The position numbers and the translations under genes are program-made. From Amphritea opalescens (GTDB lineage Bacteria; Pseudomonadota; Gammaproteobacteria; Pseudomonadales; Balneatricaceae), in the NCBI RefSeq assembly GCF_003957515.1, contig NZ_RQXW01000016.1:1-64000 (forward strand): 64,000 bases of DNA, in the 5' to 3' direction. Shown in pieces: positions 33,642 through 43,517 of this stretch. Positions within the stretch are counted from its first letter, which is position 1; the number at the start of each line of letters is the position of its first letter. The notes beneath the pieces were generated by a model that did not search any database, was not told the DNA's origin, and saw only the letters and a program-made list of their open reading frames with translations.

Positions 33642-35240
33642 TTGATGAAGAATTTTAAACTACCCCGGTTGACGGGTGGGTTTCTGTTGGGGTTGATGTT
33701 ACCAACAGGAGCCGTACAGGCGGCTGATGCTGAAGCCATTATTCAAACGAAGTGTATGGCGTGCCATACCCAAGAGAAAGCAGAACCTTTGCAGATGAGC
33801 CGTATGAGCCATCAACGGAAAACCCCTGAGGGTTGGTTGATGACCATCGCCAGAATGCAGGTGATGCATGGTCTTGAGGTTACCGATGATGAGCGGCGAA
33901 CCCTGGTGAAGTACTTTGCTGACAAGCAAGGGCTGGCACCCGAGGAGACCGAAGGTTCTCGTTATGCGATGGAGCGTCGCTTGAATACGATGGAGAGCTT
34001 TGAGTCGACTAATTTTGAACAGATGTGTGCTCGCTGTCATTCCGGTGCTCGGGTGCAACTGCAACGCCGTCCGGCGTCTGAATGGAAGCATTTGGTGAAC
34101 TTTCATTTGGGTCAGTGGCCTAGCCTTGAGTATCAAGCACAGGCACGGGACCGTGATTGGATAGGGCTGGCTTTTAACGAGATGGTGCCGGAGCTTGCGA
34201 GTAATTTCCCTCTACAATCGACGAGCTGGGATAACTGGCAAAAAGTGGACAAAATCCCAGCGAGTGGTCGTTGGAGCTTTAGTGCGCATATGGCCAGCAA
34301 AGGTGATATTCGTGGCGTGATGACGGTCACCGGAGGCAAAGGTGATCAATATAAGGTCAGTATCGATGGCGAATATGCGGATGGTTCGGCACTGCAAGGT
34401 AGTGGTACAGCGATTGTCTATACCGGCTATGAGTGGCGCGCTAACCTAACCGTCGATGGCGTCAAAATGCGTCAGGTGTTTGCCCTTTCGGATGATGGTA
34501 GTGAGTTGACGGGGAGGATGTTTGAGGCGTTGCACGATGAAGCCGGTATGGATTTCTCCGCTGTCCGCAATGGCAGTGCGCCAACGCTGTTATCGGTTCA
34601 ACCTGAATATATTCGCGCCGGCAGTACAGAGGTGCTGACACTGGTAGGTACCGGTCTGGGTGAGGAAATCTCGTTAGGTGAAGGCCTGTCGGTGGTTAAT
34701 GAAGTTTATCGCGATGAGAACAAAGTGGTACTTCAAGTAACAGCGAATACCACGGCAACCCCAGGCTCACGTGTGGTAAGTGCGGGTAAAGCCGGCGGTG
34801 CATCCTTGAACGTCTATAACAAGGTTGATCGAGTAAAAGTTGTACCTGATTTCGCCGTTGCGCGTGTCGGTGGTAATGGTGGTTCAACGCCGAAATACAA
34901 TGCTTATTTCCAAGCGGAAGCCTGGATGAATGGCGCTGATGGTCAGCCGGATACGGCGGATGATATGCGCATCGGCTATCTACCGGCGAAGTGGCATGTT
35001 GAAGCATTCAATGAGCAGGCTGAAGCGGATCGGGATGTGCATTTCACCGGGAAGATGAATGCTAAAACCGGTGTCTTTACGACGGCTGCTGCAGGGCCAA
35101 ACCCTGAACGGCGTATGTCGACCAATAATGCGGGTAATCTCAAAGTCATTGCTGAAGTAATGGATGGAGACAAGGCGCTCAATGCCGAAGGTCAGATGAT
35201 CGTGACGGTGCAGCGTTGGAATAATCCACCATTGCCATAA
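33642..35240 (+). CDS. qhpA: Quinohemoprotein amine dehydrogenase alpha subunit, set 2
   Basis: A 532-residue paralog of the set 1 alpha subunit. Sec signal (about 1-28, ending VQAA), heme c motifs CMACH (38-42) and CARCH (129-133), then beta domains with the same landmarks (GYEWRANLTVDGVKMRQV, ARVGGNGGSTPK, NPERRMSTNN). A TTG at 33642, directly followed by an ATG, lies 7 bases after AGGAG; the TGGCCTTG context is shared with set 1. Transcription is expected from the sigma-54 promoter about 80 bases upstream. Electron acceptor is presumably a periplasmic cytochrome or azurin, none of which is encoded here. Confidence 0.93.
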   Translation: MMKNFKLPRLTGGFLLGLMLPTGAVQAADAEAIIQTKCMACHTQEKAEPLQMSRMSHQRKTPEGWLMTIARMQVMHGLEVTDDERRTLVKYFADKQGLAPEETEGSRYAMERRLNTMESFESTNFEQMCARCHSGARVQLQRRPASEWKHLVNFHLGQWPSLEYQAQARDRDWIGLAFNEMVPELASNFPLQSTSWDNWQKVDKIPASGRWSFSAHMASKGDIRGVMTVTGGKGDQYKVSIDGEYADGSALQGSGTAIVYTGYEWRANLTVDGVKMRQVFALSDDGSELTGRMFEALHDEAGMDFSAVRNGSAPTLLSVQPEYIRAGSTEVLTLVGTGLGEEISLGEGLSVVNEVYRDENKVVLQVTANTTATPGSRVVSAGKAGGASLNVYNKVDRVKVVPDFAVARVGGNGGSTPKYNAYFQAEAWMNGADGQPDTADDMRIGYLPAKWHVEAFNEQAEADRDVHFTGKMNAKTGVFTTAAAGPNPERRMSTNNAGNLKVIAEVMDGDKALNAEGQMIVTVQRWNNPPLP

Positions 35241-35319
35241 GCCGTTCCTGACTAACACATAAGCGATGTTGTGAACACGGCAGCATCCTGAGAATAATAA
35301 TAGTGAGGAGGGTCGTTCT

Positions 35320-36753
35320 ATGGGCGCCCAATTAAATCTGGTAGAGCAAAACTTGCATCTCGTCGCCGTCAGTTCGCGACAGATGTTGTTCCATATACCA
35401 TCGAGTAGCTTATTTGAGCTGGATGGTTTAACGGCACAGTTAATCGAAAGGTTGCGTCATCGGCCGCAACAAACCGCCGAGCAGTTGATTGGTGAATTGT
35501 CGGCGCAGTATCCAGCCGATCAGATCGCTGAAACCTTGCAAGAGCTGGTGGCACTGGAATTGGTGAGTGATGGCTCACCATTAACACCGGAAATTGCGCT
35601 GAAAAAGATCACCGAGTTTCCGTTGAATACCTTGGTGCTAAACGTCAATACTGGCTGTAACCTCAGCTGCAGTTATTGCTATAAAGAAGACTTAGATAAA
35701 CCGTCTGAAGGCAAGAAGATGCAGTTCGACACGGCGAAACAGTCGATCGAAATGCTGATTGCCGAATCACCCCATGAAAGTCGTTATAACATTGTCTTCT
35801 TTGGTGGCGAACCGCTGTCTAACCTTCGCTTAATCAAAGATGTGGTGGCGTATTGTGAAGCGCGTTTTGCCGAGCTGGGTAAACCGGTGGATTTCACCAT
35901 GACCACCAATGCTACCTTGCTGACAGAAGATATCGCCGACTGGCTTAATGAGCATCGCTTTGGACTGTCCGTGAGTATGGATGGCCCTAAAGCGATTCAC
36001 GATAAAAACCGTATCACGGTGGGTGGCCAGGGCACCTATGATGTGGTGAGTCGCAAAGCAAAAATGCTGCTATCCCGCTTTCGCTCCCGGCCCATCGGTG
36101 CCCGTGTCACATTGACAAAAGGCGTTACCGATGTGCGCCAGATTTGGGATCATCTGTTTAATGAACTGGGTTTCTCCGAAGTCGGGTTTGCCCCAGTTAC
36201 TTCCGGTGATATCAGTTATTACAACCTCAGCGATGATGAGTTGGTTGAGGTGTTCCGCAATATGAAGCTATTGGGAGAAGAGTACTTAGCGGCTGCGCTA
36301 GAGCATCGGAGTATTGGTTTTTCCAATATGCATCAACTTATTACCGATCTACATGAGGGCAATAAGAAGGCTCTGCCCTGTGGAGCGGGTGTCGCGCTGC
36401 TTGCCGTCGATCACGAAGGCGGACTCAACCTCTGTCACCGGTTTACCGGCTCGGGGCTAGATACCTTTGGTGATGTTCACACCGGTATCGATAAGGAGCG
36501 CCTCGGCGGTTTTCTCGAGCAACGGCTGGATCGTAGCGATACGGGCTGTGAAAGCTGCCGTATTCGGAATCTCTGTTCCGGTGGCTGCTATCACGAAAGC
36601 TATGCCCGTTTTGAAGATCCAACTCAACCTGTTTATCACTACTGCGATCTGATGCGCGATTGGGTGGACTTTGGTATCGAAGTTTACAGCCGCATCATGG
36701 CCGAAAATCCGGCTTTCATCGACAGTTACATATCTCCTCGGAGGGCTCATTGA
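35320..36753 (+). CDS. qhpD: QhpD radical SAM/SPASM thioether-forming maturase, set 2
   Basis: A 477-residue paralog, collinear with the set 1 enzyme without gaps at the key sites: Cys113, Cys117 and Cys120 in [53 protein letters not shown]. The N-terminal PqqD-like recognition region is less conserved than the core, as expected if each QhpD prefers its own gamma leader. GAGGAGGG lies upstream of the ATG. It is separated from qhpC by one base. Keeping its own QhpD while lacking F, E and G suggests that crosslinking, not export or leader removal, is the substrate-specific step. Confidence 0.95.
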   Translation: MGAQLNLVEQNLHLVAVSSRQMLFHIPSSSLFELDGLTAQLIERLRHRPQQTAEQLIGELSAQYPADQIAETLQELVALELVSDGSPLTPEIALKKITEFPLNTLVLNVNTGCNLSCSYCYKEDLDKPSEGKKMQFDTAKQSIEMLIAESPHESRYNIVFFGGEPLSNLRLIKDVVAYCEARFAELGKPVDFTMTTNATLLTEDIADWLNEHRFGLSVSMDGPKAIHDKNRITVGGQGTYDVVSRKAKMLLSRFRSRPIGARVTLTKGVTDVRQIWDHLFNELGFSEVGFAPVTSGDISYYNLSDDELVEVFRNMKLLGEEYLAAALEHRSIGFSNMHQLITDLHEGNKKALPCGAGVALLAVDHEGGLNLCHRFTGSGLDTFGDVHTGIDKERLGGFLEQRLDRSDTGCESCRIRNLCSGGCYHESYARFEDPTQPVYHYCDLMRDWVDFGIEVYSRIMAENPAFIDSYISPRRAH

Positions 36754-36754
36754 T

Positions 36755-37081
36755 ATGAAACATCTCAAGCCTGTGAATAACAAAGCACATACTCTTACTA
36801 AAGCCGTAGCCGACGATCAGGTCGAAGAAGTCGTGGCGATGCAGTCGATTGCGGGCTGTACCGCGACCACCGATCCCGGTTGGGAAATCGATGCCTTTGG
36901 TGGGGTTACCTCTCTGTGTCAGCCAATGGAATCCGACCTCTATGGTTGTGCCGATCCATGCTGGTGGCCTGCTCAGGTGCCCGACACCATGAACACCTAT
37001 CCTGATTGGAATGATAACGCGGCGAGTTCCGCGGATAACTGGCGCAATCTGGGAACAGTGTTCCCTGCTGATAAAGACTAA
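36755..37081 (+). CDS. qhpC: QHNDH gamma subunit precursor with CTQ cofactor residues, set 2
   Basis: A 108-residue precursor of the same length as set 1. Start chosen at the ATG giving MKHLKP…, identical in its first five residues to the paralog and preceded by GGAGGG; a longer open frame upstream lies within qhpD. All crosslinking residues are conserved at the same numbers: C35-E44, C55-D61, C69-D77 and CTQ pair C65-W71. The leader end QVEEVVA-MQ matches the set 1 leader (DVEEVVA-MQ), consistent with processing of both by the single QhpE. The middle of the leader (residues 11-22) is the main region of divergence. Confidence 0.96.
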   Translation: MKHLKPVNNKAHTLTKAVADDQVEEVVAMQSIAGCTATTDPGWEIDAFGGVTSLCQPMESDLYGCADPCWWPAQVPDTMNTYPDWNDNAASSADNWRNLGTVFPADKD

Positions 37082-37098
37082 TAAACGGGATGCTTACG

Positions 37099-38241
37099 AT
37101 GAGACAAAGAATAATGCTTCCTCGCAGCATGACGATCATGCTGACGACATTAACGCTGGGATTAACAACTTTAACCAGTGGTCTGGCGGTTGCTGCCAAG
37201 GGGCCTGCGCTAAAACCAGGCAACGAATATATGGTGGTAGCGAACTATCCGAATCAGATGCAAGTGTTAGATTTGCAGACCGATACGCTCTATAAAACCT
37301 GTGATATGCCGGATCGTTTTGGCCCCGGAGCTTTGCAGGTCGCTCCGGATAAGAAAACGGCGTATATCCTCAATAATGGATATGAGGATATCTATGGCGT
37401 CAATATGGACACCTGTGAGGTGACATTCCACGCGAAAATGGCGCAGACTCCTAAAGAGCGAACCAAAACCTTGTACGCCTTTGCTCTTAGCTATGACGGT
37501 AAAGAGTTATATGCGGTGCAAAACCCCACCTTAATGGAGCGGGATCATTACGTCGTGCAACCCACTCGGTTGGCGGTGTATAACACCGATGCCGGATTAG
37601 ATGCTAAGCCGGTACGGATGTTGCCGTCACCTCGTCTCGTGACGGCCATGCAAACGGGTAAGGATGGCGGTTTATACATGGCGGGTGCCGATATCTATAA
37701 AATGGATGTACACACGGGTGAATATGAAGTCGCCGTACCGAGCCGTAACTGGCAACGGGAACGCTATGTTCAGCCGGATGTCTTGAATGTTTGGGCGGTG
37801 CAAACACCGACCAAAGACTTCACCATCTTGTATACCACTGCACGCTACCAGAAAGGCTCTGAAGATCTGAATACGGCGGATTGGATCTATGGTTATTTCA
37901 ATATCAATTTGGAAACCGGTGCTACCGAAACCAAAGATTTTGGTCCGTTAACCGAGATCTATTTTACCGGCACTCGTTCACCGAAAGATCCCAATATTAT
38001 GTATGGCGTACTCAACCGGTTAGCCAAATATGATATTGAAAAACAAACACTGATTAAAGCCGCAGAGTTAGAGCATTCTTACTATTGCGTCACGCTCAAT
38101 CAGAGCGGCAGTAAAGTGTACCTCGCGGGGACCAATAATCATGTCGCGGTGTTTGATGCTGATTCCCTTGAGCATTTGAAGACCATTGAGCTGCCGGGGG
38201 GTGATATGTCCACCACAACGGCTCAGATTTTTGTTCGCTAA
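37099..38241 (+). CDS. qhpB: QHNDH beta subunit (beta-propeller), set 2
   Basis: A 380-residue propeller protein paralogous to set 1 QhpB (EYMVVANYPNQMQVLD, DKKTAYILN, GKELYAVQNPT, VYLAGTNNHVAVFD). Start at the ATG 9 bases after CGGG; an in-frame ATG at 37090 is nearly adjacent to that site. A Sec signal with a long hydrophobic core (about residues 8-32) ends LAVAA-K and contains no Cys, so this subunit should be soluble in the periplasm, unlike the possible lipoprotein of set 1. It is the last qhp gene of set 2. Confidence 0.93.
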   Translation: MRQRIMLPRSMTIMLTTLTLGLTTLTSGLAVAAKGPALKPGNEYMVVANYPNQMQVLDLQTDTLYKTCDMPDRFGPGALQVAPDKKTAYILNNGYEDIYGVNMDTCEVTFHAKMAQTPKERTKTLYAFALSYDGKELYAVQNPTLMERDHYVVQPTRLAVYNTDAGLDAKPVRMLPSPRLVTAMQTGKDGGLYMAGADIYKMDVHTGEYEVAVPSRNWQRERYVQPDVLNVWAVQTPTKDFTILYTTARYQKGSEDLNTADWIYGYFNINLETGATETKDFGPLTEIYFTGTRSPKDPNIMYGVLNRLAKYDIEKQTLIKAAELEHSYYCVTLNQSGSKVYLAGTNNHVAVFDADSLEHLKTIELPGGDMSTTTAQIFVR

Positions 38242-38262
38242 ACAACTTCTCTAAGACGGTAA

Positions 38263-38303
38263 CTCCCCTTGCCGCTACTCATCTTGAGTGGCTTAAGGGG
38301 GAG
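38263..38303 (+). terminator. Imperfect stem-loop after qhp set 2
   Basis: CTCCCCTT pairs with AAGGGGGAG, with an inner ACTC/GAGT stem and a 3-base bulge. Only three U residues follow, so it is more likely a partial terminator or 3' stabiliser than a full stop; porin 2 could be expressed by read-through. Confidence 0.5.
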
Positions 38304-38388
38304 CTTTGCCTGAAAACTACCGCAGCGGTGTGTTGGCTCTTTGTTTTATCTTGAACAAGGCTATCGGCACCCTGTTGTCTGGGATTTG

Positions 38389-39723
38389 ATGATGAAAAAT
38401 AATAATAGACACTTTGTTAGAGTGAACCTCTTGGTTGGCGCACTGTTAGCCACCGGCGTGGCTCAAGCGGCCACAGTATATGAACAAGATGGCAAAACGG
38501 TTGAGTTTAATGTGGAGGGGATGGCAGGCATTTTTTCCACCAATGAAAACTATGATGGCGTTGATAATGGCGGTAACGATTGGCAAGAAGGTTATATCAA
38601 AGGCGATCTGGTTGGCCGTCAGGCGACCGACAATGGCACGATTTACGGCGGCTTAGGACTCATTGCGCTGGGCACCGGTGGTGATGGCGATGCCGGTGGT
38701 TATACCGGCGGTGATGAGGGTGAAGTGAAGGTAGAAAATGCTTTCATCGGTTGGCAGAGCCGTACCGGTCTATTTGATCTCTCTATCGGCCGTCAAGCCT
38801 TCACCATTGGCGATGGTTTCATCTTAGCCGGCGATGCCATCAGCTTAGGAGATATGGGGATCTCCGGTGTAGATGTGGATCGCGGCGGTGCTTACTACTT
38901 AGCGGGACAAAAAAGCTTTGAAAAAACCGCCATACTTAAAATTGATCTGCAAGGCCCATTACGCAGTGATCTTTTCTGGTTGCAGTCGGATAACCCCTAT
39001 CATCAGGATACCGAGCTTGCCGGGGTTAACCTTGAGTGGGTCGATGACACTCATGGGACGCTGGGACTGAGCTATATGTCGGTACTGGATGTCGATCAAG
39101 GCGCTGGTTTTGGTCTTTGGGATCAGCGTAAGGGGATGGATGTTGTCAGCCTGCGTGGACAGGGTAGTGCGGGGGTTGAGAATCTGTTCCTATCGTTTGA
39201 ATATGTCGATGAGCAGGGTGGCGATACGGCGGTTAAAAACGATGCGAATGCTTGGTATGTAGAGGGCGGCTGGACCTTTGCCGATCTACCTTGGTCACTA
39301 ACGCTTAACTATCGTCATGCGGAATTTTCTGGAGATGATAGTGCTACCACGGATAATGAAGCCTTTGATCCGCTATTTTTCGGTTTAACCCGTGGCTTCG
39401 GTACTTGGTTTCAGGGTGAAGTGGCCTCTAACTATGCTGGGCCTGCGAACAGCGGTAATGATGTTGATCGCTTAGAGCTACTGCTGCAACCTCGGGACGA
39501 TCTGACTCTCGGTATGCAGTATTGGGATTTTGGCAAACAGGATGATGCCGGGGATATGTCCGGCCATGAAGTTGATATGTATGCCCTCTGGTCGATTAAC
39601 GACAACTTTGTCTTTAGCCCACTGGTTGGTTATTACACACCGGACGGTTCAGCGGTAAAAGCAAATCAGGCAAATAATGATAGCAATCTGTACCTGCAGG
39701 CGGTGCTGATGTACTTCTATTAA
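38389..39723 (+). CDS. Outer-membrane beta-barrel porin 2
   Basis: A 444-residue beta-barrel protein: Sec signal (ending VAQA-A), repeated amphipathic strands and a terminal aromatic strand (…AVLMYFY). It is a paralog of porin 1 (shared WQEGYIK, GRQ.F.IGDGF, RGGAYYLAGQKSF, NLFLSFEYVDEQ). Start set at the first of two tandem ATGs; an open frame 48 bases longer has no ribosome site. Position directly after qhp set 2 and before the sigma-54 activator suggests it supplies set 2 with amine substrate; this is inference. Confidence 0.78.
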   Translation: MMKNNNRHFVRVNLLVGALLATGVAQAATVYEQDGKTVEFNVEGMAGIFSTNENYDGVDNGGNDWQEGYIKGDLVGRQATDNGTIYGGLGLIALGTGGDGDAGGYTGGDEGEVKVENAFIGWQSRTGLFDLSIGRQAFTIGDGFILAGDAISLGDMGISGVDVDRGGAYYLAGQKSFEKTAILKIDLQGPLRSDLFWLQSDNPYHQDTELAGVNLEWVDDTHGTLGLSYMSVLDVDQGAGFGLWDQRKGMDVVSLRGQGSAGVENLFLSFEYVDEQGGDTAVKNDANAWYVEGGWTFADLPWSLTLNYRHAEFSGDDSATTDNEAFDPLFFGLTRGFGTWFQGEVASNYAGPANSGNDVDRLELLLQPRDDLTLGMQYWDFGKQDDAGDMSGHEVDMYALWSINDNFVFSPLVGYYTPDGSAVKANQANNDSNLYLQAVLMYFY

Positions 39724-39803
39724 GTGTTGGTTGTTCATGATTGAGGAGTCCCTGCTCCTTCAGCCGCGATAACAGGTTTTATTGCTTACCTCGATATCGC
39801 TTT

Positions 39804-39835
39804 CCCACGCACTGTTTCAGTGTCGTGGGTTTTTT
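39804..39835 (+). terminator. Intrinsic terminator after porin 2
   Basis: CCCACGCACTG, loop TTT, then CAGTGTCGTGGG with a single bulged T, ending in six T residues. It ends the qhp set 2/porin 2 transcript and separates it from the activator gene. No further feature is evident in the remaining bases before 39992. Confidence 0.88.
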
Positions 39836-39991
39836 AGCCTGTTATAGACGGGAATTTTATGATGAGCCATCAGCAGCTATTGGCTTGTTCGTATGAAGAG
39901 GATTGGGTTGCTATCGTTAAGGTGATACGGTAAAAAATTAGATGGTGTATATTTGACTCGTTAAGCCTAGACGTGGTGAGTGATTATAATA

Positions 39992-41953
39992 ATGAAAAAA
40001 ACAGCGGTTACAGCCCCGACGCCCGATCAACTTCAGACGGTGGAAATTGCGCGCAGTCGCCTTATCGAACAGGGTGAGGTGCCTAGTGGGGTATTGCGCA
40101 GCGAAATAGAAGATTCTTGGTTACGCAGTGTTAATGCCGGGCTTAATTGCGATGCGCCGCTGGATCTGGAAAATCTGTCCAAAGACGGTATCGATGACCT
40201 GAGAGATAAAAATCGCCGGCTGATTGAAGCTGCGCATCCCGAAATTAAACAGCTGGTCGAATATTTTCGTGCCGATGGAGGCTTGGTTATGCTGACCGAT
40301 GAGTCCGCCACCATCCTTAAAATCAAAGGGGAAACCCGCCATCTGGACAGTAATACCCGCTATGCTTTAGCGCCGGGGGCCCATTGGGGGGAAGAGTTGC
40401 GGGGCACGAACGGTCCAGGCACGGCGGTGGTGAATCGCTCACCACTGATGATTCGGGGTAATGAACATTTCTTAGATTCTATTGGTTATCTCTCATGTTG
40501 CTCAGCCCCTATTTCTGACCCGAAAGGGGAGTTGCTTGGCGTACTCGATCTGACATCGCCAACGGATTACCAAAATTTACCGCCCAATCTCAGCCTCGTA
40601 CAGCAGGCGATACGATCTATCGAAAACCGTATCTTTAGTGGGCAGTTTCAACAGCATATTGTGCTGAGTGTTCACTCAAGGCCAGAATATCTACGTTCGT
40701 CTTGGCAGGGCTTATTAGCGCTGGAATTGGACGGTCATATTCAAGCGGCCAATGATCAAATCTGTCAGTTGCTTAACCGGAAACGGGAACAACTGGTGGG
40801 ACGCAATCTCGAAGAGCTGTTTGGTGTTCGCGCTGAAGTGTTGCTCACCGATCTACACCGTAAAGGGCGTGGTCAGTTGCGTACCCGAGGCGGAGATTTT
40901 TACTGTGAGTTACTACATTTCCCCAATAGTTTACCGACCGCTTATAAGGCACCCCTCAAGTCAAATCGCCATAAAGCCTCACCTGCGCCACTGCATGCGC
41001 CACCTTTGAGCGAACTGGCAGGCCAAGATCCACGGTTACAGAAAGGTGTCCGGATGGGCAGCCGAGCATTGTCCCATGAATTGCCGGTCTTGATTCAGGG
41101 GGAAACCGGTACCGGTAAAGAGGTGATGGCTAAATCTCTGCATCTTGATAGCCGCCGCTGCCGAGGAGCCTTTGTGGCGGTTAACTGTGCCTCAATTCCC
41201 GAAGGGCTGATAGAGTCTGAACTGTTTGGCTATCGGGAGGGCGCGTTTACCGGATCACGGAAAGGCGGCATGGTTGGGCGTCTGGAACAGGCTCAGGGCG
41301 GCACGCTATTTCTCGATGAGATCGGCGATATGCCGCTGGCATTACAGGCGCGGTTGTTGCGGGTTTTACAGGAGCGAACCATCTCCCCATTGGGAGGCGG
41401 GGATGAGATTGCGTTGGATATCGCAGTTATCTGTGCATCCCATAGAGACCTAAAAGCCTTAGTCGCGGACGGTTTGTTTCGCGAAGATCTCTATTACCGT
41501 CTTAACGGGGTCTGTTTGCGCATTCCGGCGTTTCGTGATCGCACCGATAAAGAAGACTTTATTCGCTACTTCTTGCAGCAATTAACGCCCGATGGACGGC
41601 AGATAGATATCGACGCGGAGATGATGGCGCAACTGCTGAATTATCATTGGCCGGGTAATATCCGCCAACTGGAAACAACACTGCGGGTGGCTATCGCCTT
41701 TATGGAGCCCGATGAGCTGAAGATCGATAGTAGCCATATCAGCGATGACTTTCTTGAAGAGCTGAGTGGGCAGGCTCATGCGATGGGGTGCTTCGGGCAG
41801 CATCAGAGTGGGGGCACATTGAAAACCAGTGAGTTGTTAACCATTCAACAGGTGTTAGAGCAGCATGAGGGGAATATTTCGGCAACCGCCGCAGAACTGG
41901 GGATCAGCCGAGCAACCCTGTATCGTAAACTTAAGCAACTCGATGATGCTTAG
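39992..41953 (+). CDS. Sigma-54-dependent activator (AcoR-like)
   Basis: A 653-residue enhancer-binding protein of the AcoR layout: N-terminal GAF-type sensory region (about 55-235), a PAS-like segment (about 235-300), AAA+ domain with Walker A GETGTGKE (near 370), the sigma-54 contact loop as GAFTGS (near 416; canonical GAFTGA), Walker B GGTLFLDEIGD, and a C-terminal Fis-type helix-turn-helix (NISATAAELGISRATLYRKL). The ATG at 39992 is preferred over a GTG 12 bases earlier. It is the only sigma-54 activator in the window and probably drives the -24/-12 promoters at 33116 and 33552 through the CTGT-N11-ACAG repeats. Confidence 0.9.
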   Translation: MKKTAVTAPTPDQLQTVEIARSRLIEQGEVPSGVLRSEIEDSWLRSVNAGLNCDAPLDLENLSKDGIDDLRDKNRRLIEAAHPEIKQLVEYFRADGGLVMLTDESATILKIKGETRHLDSNTRYALAPGAHWGEELRGTNGPGTAVVNRSPLMIRGNEHFLDSIGYLSCCSAPISDPKGELLGVLDLTSPTDYQNLPPNLSLVQQAIRSIENRIFSGQFQQHIVLSVHSRPEYLRSSWQGLLALELDGHIQAANDQICQLLNRKREQLVGRNLEELFGVRAEVLLTDLHRKGRGQLRTRGGDFYCELLHFPNSLPTAYKAPLKSNRHKASPAPLHAPPLSELAGQDPRLQKGVRMGSRALSHELPVLIQGETGTGKEVMAKSLHLDSRRCRGAFVAVNCASIPEGLIESELFGYREGAFTGSRKGGMVGRLEQAQGGTLFLDEIGDMPLALQARLLRVLQERTISPLGGGDEIALDIAVICASHRDLKALVADGLFREDLYYRLNGVCLRIPAFRDRTDKEDFIRYFLQQLTPDGRQIDIDAEMMAQLLNYHWPGNIRQLETTLRVAIAFMEPDELKIDSSHISDDFLEELSGQAHAMGCFGQHQSGGTLKTSELLTIQQVLEQHEGNISATAAELGISRATLYRKLKQLDDA

Positions 41954-42027
41954 TTGAATGAGTGAATAAATGAGTGCGTGTGCGTTTTAAGGGGCGCTTA
42001 CCTGTTCGTTAGAATACTTTGCAACCT

Positions 42028-42672
42028 CTACTCAAAACGCCACTCATCCGACAGCCCAGGGATCTTAGCATTCACTAAAGGTCCCGGCTGTTTATTCAAG
42101 CGTTGCAACAATATCTGCCAGATCTCAGCCACCGGAATACTGTTATCCAGTCGATCGAGAAACTTAATGTCATCTCCTCGACGCAGCTGGCCGGTTTCTA
42201 ATATCCGATAATACCAACCGGAAATCGCCTCAGACATCAGCAATGAGGCGATATGGGCGTTGCCATATTTATGATTGACCTTCCAGCAGGGACGGCGGGG
42301 TTGGGATACCTGCACAATAGCGCTGCCAAGCCGAAAGGTATCACCGATATGAACCTCGGTATCGATGAGCCCATGGGTCGATATATTCTCTCCGATAGAG
42401 CCGGGTATAAAGCTATCGTTGAGATGGGGCAGGGCTTCTTGTAACAGGGCGTAATGTTCAGCCGGATAGTGATAAAGCGCCTTTTCGGGGCCGCCGTGAA
42501 CCCGTTTATCCACCTGGATATCGCCATTCAAGCCGAATTCTCCGACTTCGTGACATTGGTCCGAGGCATGTTTGAAAATTCCCGTGGCGGTATTTCCTGG
42601 GCCGATGGTCGATAGCTCACCGATATACACCGCTTCAATCGAGGCTTCATGTGGTTTGATTTTATTATCCAT
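42028..42672 (-). CDS. yiiM: YiiM-like MOSC-domain protein
   Basis: A 214-residue MOSC protein resembling YiiM, which handles molybdenum-cofactor-dependent reduction of N-hydroxylated bases. MOSC marks are VDKRVHGGPEKALYHYP (about 55-71), GSIGENI (about 91-97) and the conserved Cys in QPRRPCWKVN (near 128) expected to bind the cofactor. It is convergent with the sigma-54 activator across 74 bases, with no clear terminator between. It is unrelated in role to its neighbours. Confidence 0.85.
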   Translation of the reverse strand: MDNKIKPHEASIEAVYIGELSTIGPGNTATGIFKHASDQCHEVGEFGLNGDIQVDKRVHGGPEKALYHYPAEHYALLQEALPHLNDSFIPGSIGENISTHGLIDTEVHIGDTFRLGSAIVQVSQPRRPCWKVNHKYGNAHIASLLMSEAISGWYYRILETGQLRRGDDIKFLDRLDNSIPVAEIWQILLQRLNKQPGPLVNAKIPGLSDEWRFE

Positions 42673-42841
42673 GATGGCGTCTCGTGATGAATGTCTGGTT
42701 GTCAGTGTAGGGGGCTGTTGCTGAAATCACCAGCTTAACCCTTTCGAGTAAACGGAGTGTTGTTGAATAATTAGGATGCCATTTACTGGAAATAGGGTAA
42801 CCTTATGAAAGTGTTAATAATTTATTGTAAGAGGGTAGAAC

Positions 42842-43504
42842 ATGGATATGGATCTGAGTCTGTTGCAAACGCGGGTGATCGGCTGTTTGATTGAGAAAGA
42901 GAAAACCACGCCGGATCAATACCCTCTCACCCTTAACGGCCTAACTACCGCCTGTAATCAAAAAAGTAATCGTGATCCGGTGATGGATCTATCGGATACT
43001 GAGGTGCAGGCAGTCATTGATGAGCTAACGCAAAAACATCTCATGCGTGAAGAGAGTGCTTTCGGTAGCCGAGTGGCTAAATACAAACACCGCTTTTGTA
43101 ATACGGAGTTCTCCGAGCTAAAGCTGAGTGAGCAGGAGTTGGCGATAGTTTGTACGTTGTTTCTACGTGGGCCGCAAACCCCGGGTGAGCTGCGTAGCCG
43201 CACTAACCGTCTCTGTCGTTTTAGTGACGTCCATGAAACAGAAGCTGTACTACAAAAAATGAGTGAGCGGGAAGAGTATCCGTTGGTTGTACGCATACCA
43301 AGAGAGCCAGGCAAGCGGGAATCCCGCTACGCACATCTGTTTAGCGGCGAAGTAGAAGCGGCTGATCCATCAGAGTACAGCGCGCCTTCGCAAGGCACGC
43401 CAACGATGCGTATCAGTCAGGAGACGATACAGGCATTGGAGGAGCGCATCTCAGTACTTGAAAAAACCGTTGCTGAATTACAGGAAAAGTTAGCTGACGA
43501 ATGA
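42842..43504 (+). CDS. yceH: YceH family protein (DUF480)
   Basis: A 220-residue protein of the conserved YceH family, built of tandem winged-helix domains. The N-terminus ([42 protein letters not shown]) is diagnostic, followed by [10 protein letters not shown] and the GPQTPGELR second domain; the C-terminus is a short coiled coil (about 190-218). Function unknown. AGAGGG lies before the ATG. Confidence 0.92.
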   Translation: MDMDLSLLQTRVIGCLIEKEKTTPDQYPLTLNGLTTACNQKSNRDPVMDLSDTEVQAVIDELTQKHLMREESAFGSRVAKYKHRFCNTEFSELKLSEQELAIVCTLFLRGPQTPGELRSRTNRLCRFSDVHETEAVLQKMSEREEYPLVVRIPREPGKRESRYAHLFSGEVEAADPSEYSAPSQGTPTMRISQETIQALEERISVLEKTVAELQEKLADE

Positions 43505-43517
43505 ACGTTGTTTTTGC

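Noticed and set aside
36671-36754. ATG start extending QhpC2 by 28 residues
   Set aside because: The extension lies within the qhpD coding region and destroys the length match with QhpC1.
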